Source: Tubiluchus corallicola
Lineage: Eukaryota > Priapulida > Priapulimorpha > Priapulimorphida > Tubiluchidae
Length of the DNA stretch: 41,750 bases
Reading direction: 5' to 3'
NCBI GenBank assembly: GCA_030141605.1
Contig: JAQGDQ010000732.1
Location: forward strand, 1-41,750
The notes below the pieces were generated by a model. That model made no database searches. It was not told the DNA's origin and saw nothing but the letters and a program-made list of their open reading frames with translations. Numbering within the stretch: position 1 is the first letter of the stretch; every line of letters begins with the position of its first letter. Of the stretch, positions 33,901 through 41,750 are shown piece by piece. Position numbers and translations under genes: made by a program.

Positions 33901-35757
33901 GTAGCACTAGGAGAACTGTGTCTCGTTGTATTTGTACTTTTTGATGTTGCCAGACTGCTACCATCATCAACTGTTGGTCTGGCAGGACTTTCTAAGATTG
34001 TGTCGGCAGAACTTTTTAAGGGATTATTTGGTGTTGAAGTAACATAACTCGCAAAGCTTTTATTAGATGTTGAAGTAACAGAACTTGTTAAGCTTTTGTT
34101 AGCCATTGAAGTAACAGAACTTCTTGAGGTATCATCAGGTGTTAACGTAACAGAACTTGCTAAACTGTCATCTGTTGTTGAAGTAGGAGGGCTTGCCGAG
34201 GTGGTACTGCTTGTTGATTTACCAGAGCCAGTTTGTTTAATACTAGTAGAAGTGTGTCTTGTTGTGTTTGTCATCTTCGGTGTTGTGAGATTACCATTAT
34301 AATCATCAGTTAGACTAGTAGAACTTGTTAATCTTACACTGGCAGACGTTGAATTAACTGAACCTGTTAGGAAGAGATCAGTTGTTGAGATGAAGGATCT
34401 GGCCAAGGTGATACTGGTTTTTGGTTTAGTAGAGGTAGTTGAATTAGCACTAGAAGAACTGTATCTCGTTGTATTTGTACTTTTTGATGTTGTCTGACTA
34501 ACACCATCATCAACTGTTGGTCTGGCAGGACTTTCTAAGATTGTGTTGGTAGATGTTAATGCGGCAGAACTTTTTAAGGAGTTATTAGGTGTTGAAGTAA
34601 CAGAACTTCTTGAGGTGTCATCAGCTGTTGACATAACAGAACTTGCTAAGTTGTTATCAGCTGTTGAAGTAGGAGAACTGGCCGAGGTGGTACTGATTGT
34701 TGATTTACCTGAGCTAGTTGAATTAATACTAGCAGAAGTGAGTCTTGTTATATTTGTCATTGTCAATGTTGTGAGACTACCACCATTACCATCTGTTGAT
34801 CCGGTGGACGTTGTTAAGCTCATATCAGTAGATGCTGAAGCAACAGAACTTTTTAGGGGATTATTAGTTGATAAAGTAACAGAACTGGTTATGGTGTCAT
34901 CAGCTGTTGTGGTAGCAGAATGTGCCGAGGGAATATTGGATGTTGGTTTACCAATTGTAAATGAATTAGTACTAACAGAAGTGCTTCTTGTTGTATTTGT
35001 TTTCATAAGAGATGTGAGGCTACCACCATCATCATCAGTTAGACTAGCAGAACTTCTTAAGTTTATATTTGTAGAAGTTGGACTGGTAGAACTTGTTAAG
35101 GTGAATTTAGCTGTTGAGAAAGCAGAATTTCCCAAGGTGATACTAGTAGTTGGTAGTCCATTTGTAGTTGAATTTATATAAGCAAACGTGCGTGTTGCTG
35201 TTTTTGTCATCTCTAATGTTGAAGGACTAACATCACCACCACCAGATGGACTAGTGGAAACTTTTGATGTGCTATCAGCCATTGAAGAAATAGAACTCAT
35301 GAAACTGTAGTCTGCTGTTGTAGTAACAGAAATTGACAAGGTGTTGTCATCTGCTGAGGCAGCAGAATTTATTGAGCTCACATTAGCTATTAGTTTACCA
35401 GAGGTGGCTGATTTAGTCCTTGAAGACATTGTACTAATAGACCTTGTTGAACTGATGGTGGTTGTTGACGATGGTGTAGGCAAAGGTATGGGCGGGAGTG
35501 GTTTATCTTTGGCCGAAAATGCTGCAATCAGCAACGAAAAAAGCCCTGCGAATAATGATCCGATAAACCCAAAAATACCCTTTAATGGTCCTATTGGTAA
35601 TAATCCTATTGGCCCCAGCCTTGGGAAAGCAATCCCACCACCACCGCCACCACCACCCCCACCATCACCACCCCCATCACCATCAGCATCACCATCGGGA
35701 TCTTTGATATCTTCATCATCATCATTATCATAATCATCATCATCGTCATCGTCGTCG

Positions 35758-35793
<36 letters not shown>

Positions 35794-38700
35794 GTTGTAG
35801 TAGCAACAGTTGTTGTAGAGGTTGCTGTAGAGGTTGTTGTAGAGGTTGCTGTAGTGGAAGAAGTGCTGATAGTGCTGGAAGTTGAGCAGTTACTAGCTGT
35901 AGATGTAATAGAACTTGTGGAGTTGATAATGTTTGTGGTATTTATCATTGTCGTTGTAGCATTAGTAGTCATCATTGTTGTATTCATCATTGTTGTTGTA
36001 GCATTAGTAGTCATCGCTGTTGTATTCATCATTGTTGTTGTAGCATTAGTAGTCATTGCTGTAGTATTCATCATTGTTGTTGTAGCATTAGTAGTCATTG
36101 CTGTTGTATTCATCATTGTTGTTGTAGCATTAGTAGTCATTGCTGTTGTATTCATCATTGTTGTTGTAGCATTAGTAGTCATCGCTGTTGTATTCATCAT
36201 TGTTGTTGTAGCATTAGTAGTCATTGCTGTTGTATTCATCATTGTTGTTGTAGCATTAGTAGTCATTGCTGTTGTATTCACTATTGTTGTTGTAGCATTA
36301 GTAGTCATCGCTGTCGTATTCATCATTGTTGTCGTAGCATTAGTAGTCATCATTGTTGTATTTATCATTGTTGTCGTAGCATTAGTAGTCAATGCTGTTG
36401 TATTCATCATTGTTGTTGTAGCATTAGTAGTCATCGCTGTTGTATTCATCATTGTTGTTGTAGCATTAGTAGTCATCGCTGTTGTATTCATCATTGTTGT
36501 TGTAGCATTAGTAGTCATCGCTGTTGTATTCATCATTGTTGTTGTAGCATTAGTAGTCATCGCTGTTGTATTCATCATTGTTGTTGTAGCATTAGTAGTC
36601 ATCGCTGTTGTATTCATCATTGTTGTTGTAGCATTAGTAGTCATCGCTGTTGTATTCATCATTGTTGTTGTAGCATTAGTAGTCATCGCTGTTGTATACA
36701 TCATTGTTGTTGTAGCATTAGTAGTCATCGCTGTTGTATTCATCATTGTTGTTGTAGCATTAGTAGTCATTGCTGTTGTATTCATCATTGTTGTTGTAGC
36801 ATTAGTAGTCATCGCTGTTGTATTCATCATTGTTGTTGTAGCATTAGTAGTCATCGCTGTTGTATTCATCATTGTCGTTGTAGCATTAGTAATCATTGCA
36901 CTTGTATTCATCATTGTTGTTGTAGCATTAAGAGTCATCGCTGTCGTATTCATCATTGTTGTGTTCATTGCTGTTGTATTCATCATTGTTGTGTTCATCA
37001 TTGTTGTGCTCATCATTGTTGTGTTCATCATTGTTGTGTTCATCATTGTTGTATTCATCATTGTTGTGTTCATCATTGTTGTGTTCATCATTGTTGTGTT
37101 CATCATTGTTGTGTTCATCATTGTTGTGTTCATCATTGTTGTGTTCATCATTGTTGTATTCATCATTGTTGTGTTCATCATTGTTGTGTTCATCATTGTT
37201 GTATTCATCATTGTTGTATTCATCATTGTTGTGTTCATCATTGTTGTATTCATCATTGTTGTATTCATCATTGTTGTGTTCATCATTGTTGTATTTGCTG
37301 ATAATGTAGTTGTTTCTTTTGCAAGGCATAGCATTTTTTCATTTTTAAAATAAATACATTCTTCTGTAAAATCACTGCGGCTAGCGTTAAGAACTTCGTC
37401 AGGATAATAACAATCAACTATTGACTGTCTCCAATTTTGTGTCTTTATCCATAACAGTTGACAGTCGCAAATGAGGCAAAGGCCTGAAAATATAAGAGAA
37501 ATTGCTATTTATATTTGCATTTAAAAGCATAACTGGTCATAAAGCAATACCAGCTGTTAAGTTTTCCTAAACTTGCAAATATTTTCATTTTCCTTGTTTG
37601 TGTACAATTTGTTCCTGGACAAATTAGATCAAATTTTTTTATGAGAAACCACTCTTGAGAAAATTGTTTAGTGCAAAATACGAGTTTATGACAATTTTCT
37701 AAATTCGAAAAGTTTTATATCTTCAAGCAAAGAAAACAAGAGCCATACTATTCAAAGACTTTTATAAACAATTGCGATGTTTAGAAAATGAGTCTCCTGT
37801 GAAGATATTTGTACTTGTCAGTGCTTCTGCCTTTGCAATTACACACGATTTTCCTTATTGTCACATTTTTAAAATTCGCTATTTGATGCCAGTTTAGGGG
37901 CTGCATTGCATGTAAAACTGGAAAAAAGTAGTATAATAACCACATGCATAGAATGTTATTAAACTGATGAGCAATACAACTCTTTATCATACTGACCTGT
38001 CAATGTAAATGATATATGATTATGCTGAAAATCATATTTGAATATAGGCTCCCTTAATCGTGTTATTATTGGACTGTCATATATGCCAAGAAAATTGAAG
38101 TGCTTGTTGTTTGAGAAGTCAAAATCTAATAAGGCTAGCTTCGCATTATCACGGATAATCAGATCCCTAAGATATACCATTTTGCTGAATGCCCTTTGAT
38201 GTATGAAGAAAAGTCTTTCATTGTAGGCTATTTCCAGTCGATTAAATTCAAATTCACTGTTGTGGATACAGTCCTTTTGCAGCTGCTGCAAATTTGAATA
38301 TCGAATTACGAAACTAATAAGCTGACGTCCTTCTAGAAACCTTTCAGGAAGTTCAGAGTCTGCATAGTAATCGATGTAAAGGTTCCGAAGTTTTACATCT
38401 CGTGGTTGTAATTCTGCTTGCAACCAAATATTGGGTAGTTCCAATTTAGTGTAGCTCTTACAATTTACATCTTTATATTTGGGGCCTACTGAAACATCGC
38501 ATTTTTTTAAACTTAAAGAACTCGTTAAAGTTTTATAATTTGTTGAAGTAAAGGCACTTGTCGAGTTGATGCTGGTTGTTATATTCAGCTCTGACATTGT
38601 GGCGTTTGATGCCATCGCTGTTGTGTTCATCATCGTTGTATTTGCAGGTGACGTTGTTGTTTCTGATGCGAGGCAAAGAAAATTCTCATTTTCAAAATAA

Positions 38701-41525
38701 ACACATTCTTCTGTAAAATCACTGCGGCTTGCGTTAAGCACCTCGTCAGGATAATAACAATCAACTATTGACTGTCTCCAATTTTGTGTCTTTATCCATA
38801 ACAGTTGACAGTCGCAAATGAGGCAAAGGCCTGAAAATATAAGAGAAATTGCTATTTATATTTGCATTTAAAAGTATAACTGGTCATAAAGCAATACCAG
38901 TTGTTAAGTTTTCCTAAACTTGCAAATATTTTCATTTTCCTTGTTTGTGTACAATTTGTTCCTGGACAAATTAGATCAAAATTTTTTATGAGAAAGCACT
39001 CTTGAGAAAATTGTTTAGTGCAAAATACGAATTTATGACAATTTTCTAAATTCGAAAAGTTTTATATCTTCAAGCAAAGAAAACAAGAGCCATACTATTC
39101 AAAGACTTTTATAAACAATTGCGATGTTTAGAAAATGAGTCTCCTGTGAAGATATTTGTACTTGTCAGTGCTTCTGCCTTTGCAATTACACACGATTTTC
39201 CTTATGTCACATTTTTTAAAATTCGCTATTTGATGCCAGTTTAGGGGCTGCATTGCATGTAAAACTGGAAAAAAGTAGTATAATAACCACATGCATAGAA
39301 TGTTATTAAACTGATGAGCAATACAACTCTTTATCATACTGACCTGTCAATGTAAATGATATATGATTATGCTGAAAATCATATTTGAATATAGGCTCCC
39401 TTAATCGTGTTATTATTGGACTGTCATATATGCCAAGAAAATTGAAGTGCTTGTTATTTGAGAAGTCAAAATCTAATGAGGCTAGCTTTGCATTATCACG
39501 GATAATCAGATCCCGAAGATATACCATTTTGCTGAATGCCCTTTGATGTATGAAGGAAAGTCTTTCATTGTAGGCTATTTCCAGTCGATTAAATTCAAAT
39601 TCACTGTTGTGGATACAGTCCTTTTGCAGCTGCTGCAAATTTGTATAACGTATGATTAGGCTAATAAGCTGACGTCCTTCTAGAAACCTTTCAGGAAGTT
39701 CAGAGTCTGCATAGTAATCGATGTAAAGATTCCGAAGTTTTATATCTCGTGGTTGTAATCCTGCTTGCAACCAAATATTGGGTAGTTCCAATTTAGTGTA
39801 GTTCTTACAATTTACATCTTTATATTTGGCACCTACTGAAACATCGCATTTTGTTAAACTTAAAGAACTCGTTAAAGTTTTATAAGTTGTTGAAGTAAAG
39901 ACACTTGTCGAGTTGATGCTGGTTGTTATATTCAGCTCTGACATTGTGGCATTTGATGCCATCGCTGTTGTATTCATCATCGTTGTATTTGCAGGTGACG
40001 TTGTTGTTTCTGATGCGAGGCAAAGAAAATTCTCATTTTCAAAATAAATACATTCTTCTGTAAAATCACTGCGGCTTGCGTTAAGCACCTCGTCAGGATA
40101 ATAACAATCAACTATTGACTGTCTCCAATTTTGTGTCTTTATCCATAACAGTTGACAGTCGCAAATGAGGCAAAGGCCTGAAAATATAAGAGAAATTGCT
40201 ATTTATATTTGCATTTAAAAGTATAACTGGTCATAAAGCAATACCAGTTGTTAAGTTTTCCTAAACTGGCAAATATTTTCATTTTCCTTGTTTGTGTACA
40301 ATTTGTTCCTGGTCAAATTAGATCAAAATTTTTTATGAGAAAGCACTCTTGAGAAAATTGTTTAGTGCAAAATACGAATTTATGACAATTTTCCAAATTC
40401 GAAAAGTTTTATATCTTCAAGCAAAGAAAACAAGAGCCATACTATTCAAAGACTTTTATAAACAATTGCGATGTTTAGAAAATGAGTCTCCTGTGAAGAT
40501 ATTTGTACTTGTCAGTGCTTCTGCCTTTGCAATTACACACGATTTTCCTTATTGTCACATTTTTTAAAATTCGCTATTTGATGCCAGTTTAGGGGCTGCA
40601 TTGCATGTAAAACTGGAAAAAAGTAGTATAATAACCACATGCATAGAATGTTATTAAACTGATGAGCAATACAACTCTTTATCATACTGACCTGTCAATG
40701 TAAATGATATATGATTATGCTGAAAATCATATTTGAATATAGGCTCCCTTAATCGTGTTATTATTGGACTGTCATATATGCCAAGAAAATTGAAGTGCTT
40801 GTTGTTTGAGAAGTCAAAATCTAATAAGGCTAGCTTCGCATTATCACGGATAATCAGATCCCTAAGATATACCATTTTGCTAAATGCCCTTTGATGTATG
40901 AAGAAAAGTCTTTCATTGTAGGCTATTTCCAGTCGATTAAATTCAAATTCACTGTTGTGGATACAGTCCTTTTGCAGCTGCTGCAAATTTGTATAACGTA
41001 TGATTAGGCTAATAAGCTGACGTCCTTCTAGAAACCTTTCAGGAAGTTCAGAGTCTGCATAGTAATCGATGTAAAGATTTCGAAGTTTTATATCTCGTGG
41101 TTGTAATCCTGCTTGCAACCAAATGCTGGGTAGTTCCAATTTACTGTAGTTTTTACAATTTACATCTTTATATTTGGCACCTACTGAAACATCGCATTTT
41201 GTTAAACTTAAAGAACTCGTTAAAGTTTTATAAGTTGTTGAAGTAAAGACACTTGTCGAGTTGATGCTGGTTGTTATATTCAGCTCTGACATTGTGGCAT
41301 TTGATGCCATCGCTGTTGTGTTCATCATCGTTGTATTTGCAGGTGACGTTGTTGTTTCTGATGCGAGGCAAAGAAAATTCTCATTTTCAAAATAAATACA
41401 TTCTTCTGTAAAATCACTGCGGCTTGCGTTAAGCACCTCGTCAGGATAATAACAATCAACTATTGACTGTCTCCAATTTTGTGTCTTTATCCATAACAGT
41501 TGACAGTCGCAAATGAGGCAAAGGC
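27473..41525 (-). CDS. Gene B: giant modular LRR-mucin membrane protein (5' partial)
   Basis: Exons in order on the minus strand: 41525-40692, 40177-39344, 38830-37997, 37483-about 29007, 28411-28301 and 27981-27473. Earlier exons, including the signal peptide, lie beyond the right edge. All listed introns are phase 1. The product would be a type I membrane protein with repeated units of LRR N-cap, LRRs and LRR C-cap joined by Thr/Asn-rich linkers, then a mucin-like region of about 2770 residues, a transmembrane helix, and a repeat-bearing tail of about 170 residues. The window alone codes for more than 3,800 residues. One base-count break near 29340 interrupts the giant exon. The exon structure equals that of gene A minus the Ig exon. 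Ligand and role are unknown; a surface recognition or adhesion role is inferred. Confidence 0.7.
28301..28411 (-). CDS. Gene B transmembrane exon (GC-AG donor)
   Basis: A 111-nt phase 1-1 exon after acceptor TGTTTTCAG. It encodes DAKSSKRFIG, a helix of about 22 hydrophobic residues (SSATLLSLIAILLLLYLIL) and the stop-transfer RKRK. It is homologous along its length to gene A exon 4. The frame-correct donor is AAAAG|GCAAGTAG: a GC donor in its usual strong context (AG|GCAAGT). The nearest GT (one base pair shift within GCAAGTAGC) would break the phase with the next exon. Read-through would stop at the next TAG. Confidence 0.8.
28412..29006 (-). other. Gene B intron before the transmembrane exon
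   Basis: About 595 bp if the giant exon ends at 29007. The stretch 28555-28830 is more GC-rich than its surroundings and has repeated words such as CGTTCACACT and AGTAACTTG / AGTAACTCG, suggesting a decayed transposable element. I could not find its ends. Confidence 0.4.
29007..37483 (-). CDS. Gene B giant exon: LRR C-cap followed by mucin-like domain
   Basis: Begins at the same acceptor and phase as the 834-nt cassettes (TATATTTTCAG|GC) and encodes the same LRR C-cap (LCLICDCQLLWIKT, later Cys in VDCYYP, EECIYF and MLCLAKE). Where the cassettes have a linker of about 45 residues, this exon continues for 8.3 kb: a TTMMN array, a 14-residue Asn/Thr array, a Ser/Thr segment, poly-Asp and poly-Gly, a hydrophobic segment, and about ten 174/181-residue Ser/Thr repeats. 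Upstream of the break the frame is open for more than 2,700 codons. Near 29340 the frame shifts by one base, and the same kind of Ser/Thr coding continues in the new frame to a phase-1 donor, GCAG|GTAATAATGG. This end is my choice: it gives the Asp codon (G|AT) shared with gene A. Other ACAG|GT donors in the same frame are possible. Confidence 0.65.
29360..34900 (-). repeat. Coding repeats of 522 and 543 bp in the mucin domain
   Basis: Using a fixed landmark (GAGATCAGTTGTTGAGAT on the plus strand), successive copies are 543, 522, 543, 522, 522, 543, 522, 543 and 543 bp apart, all multiples of three (181 or 174 residues). The longer type has an extra ANKSL/SNKSF block ending NNPLKSSANTIL; the shorter has DDIKFTSLV and ALTSTNTILA. 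The alternation implies duplication in dimers of 1065 bp. Copies are very similar, with NTTR and NSTS sequons and dense Ser/Thr. The antisense strand is also open for long stretches, giving spurious plus-strand ORFs. Confidence 0.85.
35512..35583 (-). other. Hydrophobic Gly-rich segment inside the mucin domain
   Basis: Encodes KGIFGFIGSLFAGLFSLLIA and then AFSA: 23-24 residues with no charge after the first Lys, long enough to span a membrane. It follows the poly-Gly run and is followed by KDKPLPPIPLPTP. Its sequence does not match the transmembrane exons. It could be an extra membrane span, a membrane-active segment, or part of an unrecognised intron. Confidence 0.5.
35637..35795 (-). repeat. 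Poly-Asp and poly-Gly coding tract
   Basis: GAT/GAC triplets encode about 20 consecutive Asp, then a mixed Asp/Asn/Glu stretch (DYDNDDDEDIKDPDGDADGD) and a run of about ten Gly. It arises from triplet expansion in the coding strand and separates the Asn/Thr arrays from the hydrophobic segment. Its strong negative charge contrasts with the neutral Ser/Thr domains on either side. Confidence 0.8.
35945..36940 (-). repeat. 42-bp coding repeat (14 residues), about 23 copies
   Basis: The unit encodes TTAMTTNATTTMMN, with N-A-T and N-T-T sequons in each copy, so nearly 50 potential N-glycosylation sites in under 1 kb. Copies differ by occasional silent or single-residue changes. It is contiguous with, and derived from, the TTMMN array upstream. 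Confidence 0.85.
36946..37300 (-). repeat. 15-bp coding repeat (TTMMN), more than 20 copies
   Basis: Near-perfect 15-bp repeat encoding Thr-Thr-Met-Met-Asn, hence an N-T-T sequon every five residues. The gene B cassettes carry a single ANTTMMNTTAM at the same place after the LRR C-cap, so this array is an expansion of that linker. Confidence 0.9.
37997..38830 (-). CDS. Gene B LRR cassette exon, copy 1 (nearest the giant exon)
   Basis: An 834-nt phase 1-1 exon, 278 codons. Order: LRR C-cap (LCLICDCQLLWIKT and three later Cys); a Thr/Asn/Ser linker with sequons (ANTTMMNTTAM, SNATMS, LNITTS, INSTS); LRR N-cap (KCDVSVGPKYKDVNCKSYT); and several LRRs ending FNFLGIYDSPIITRLREP. Acceptor TATATTTTCAG, donor ACAG|GTCAGTATG. 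It closes the LRR domain begun by the previous exon and opens a new one closed by the next exon. It is the most divergent of the three in its first half (SAFTSTN, GPKYK, QAELQPRDVK). Confidence 0.85.
39344..40177 (-). CDS. Gene B LRR cassette exon, copy 2
   Basis: An 834-nt phase 1-1 exon of the same design and splice sites as copy 1. It differs from copy 3 at a handful of residues (YTKLELPNIW against YSKLELPSIW, ERLSFIH against ERLFFIH, KLASLDF against KLALLDF). The gene A exon 1 shares the SFIH version. Confidence 0.85.
40692..41525 (-). CDS. Gene B LRR cassette exon, copy 3 (first in window)
   Basis: An 834-nt phase 1-1 exon, same design. Its first half (C-cap, linker, N-cap, first LRRs) matches copy 2 almost exactly, while its second half matches copy 1 (ERLFFIH, KLALLDF and the silent sites around them), so it is a mosaic. 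Because it starts with an LRR C-cap, at least one further upstream exon with LRRs must exist outside the window. Confidence 0.85.
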
Positions 41526-41750
41526 CTGAAAATATAAGAGAAATTGCTATTTATATTTGCATTTAAAAGTATAACTGGTCATAAAGCAATACCAGTTGTT
41601 AAGTTTTCCTAAACTGGCAAATATTTTCATTTTCCTTGTTTGTGTACAATTTGTTCCTGGTCAAATTAGATCAAAATTTTTTATGAGAAAGCACTCTTGA
41701 GAAAATTGTTTAGTGCAAAATACGAATTTATGACAATTTTCTAAATTCGA

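Larger units (their letters stand above)
37484..41750 (-). repeat. 1347/1348-bp tandem duplication, exon plus intron
   Basis: Three complete units (exon starts at 38830, 40177 and 41525; spacing 1347 and 1348 bp), each an 834-nt exon and a 513- or 514-nt intron. A fourth intron copy enters from the right edge and runs into the window boundary, so the array continues outside. The intron copies are about as similar as the exons, so the duplications are recent or homogenised. Confidence 0.95.

Noticed and set aside
29362-37353. Long plus-strand ORFs (up to 499 codons) opposite the giant exon
   Set aside because: They are antisense shadows: frame-preserving repeats on the minus strand keep the opposite strand open too, giving Val/Ile/Leu-rich products. 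Gene order, splice sites and the LRR C-cap all support the minus strand.
37781-37990. Repeated 69-codon ORF in the 513-bp introns (also at 39128-39337)
   Set aside because: It lies inside the introns between cassette exons, overlaps the splice donor, and is frame-disrupted in one copy and missing from the third.
1-41750. CRISPR array, prokaryotic operon or integrated virus
   Set aside because: The tandem arrays have no spacers. Genes are spliced with GT-AG introns and carry animal-type ectodomains. No capsid, polymerase or envelope frame was recognised apart from the dead LINE fragment.

Overview
This is a eukaryotic, AT-rich window, almost certainly from an invertebrate animal. It has spliced genes with clear GT-AG introns, secreted and membrane LRR and Ig domains, DNA-transposon and LINE debris, and abundant mini- and microsatellites. 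I cannot name the phylum. All supportable protein-coding sequence is on the minus strand.

Three related genes lie head to tail in the same direction, so read the window from right to left. Gene B (41750 to 27473, 5' end outside the window) has at least three near-identical 834-nt exons on a 1347/1348-bp tandem period. Each encodes an LRR C-terminal cap, a Thr/Asn-rich linker, and then a fresh LRR N-cap plus LRRs. After these comes one giant exon of about 8.5 kb that starts with the same LRR C-cap and runs into a roughly 2770-residue Ser/Thr/Asn-rich mucin-like region. A transmembrane exon and a cytoplasmic-tail exon with a 26-residue repeat finish the gene. Gene A (19554 to 9001) is complete: signal peptide + LRR exon, LRR C-cap + Ser/Thr stalk exon, one Ig-like domain exon, a transmembrane exon homologous to that of gene B, and five short tail exons, predicted at 589 residues. 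Gene C contributes only its first exon (signal peptide + LRRs, 2748 to 2121) and runs off the left edge.

All ectodomain introns are in phase 1, so LRR cassettes, stalks and Ig exons can be added, lost or skipped without breaking the frame. The three genes look like a tandem family of type I LRR surface receptors. A role in immune or self/non-self recognition is my inference from the architecture and from the mosaic, recently duplicated cassettes; nothing in the sequence proves it.

The rest is non-coding. 2.8-8.8 kb holds a hairpin-forming 21-bp minisatellite and a 1.67-kb foldback element flanked by TA. Introns of gene A hold a 27-bp array of CRE/CCAAT motifs and an approximately 32-bp minisatellite that grew from a dispersed repeat. 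19.6-27.4 kb is intergenic, with a palindromic MITE-like element, a (TAC)n tract, a hAT-type MITE with an 8-bp target duplication, a dead LINE reverse-transcriptase fragment and a 32-bp minisatellite.
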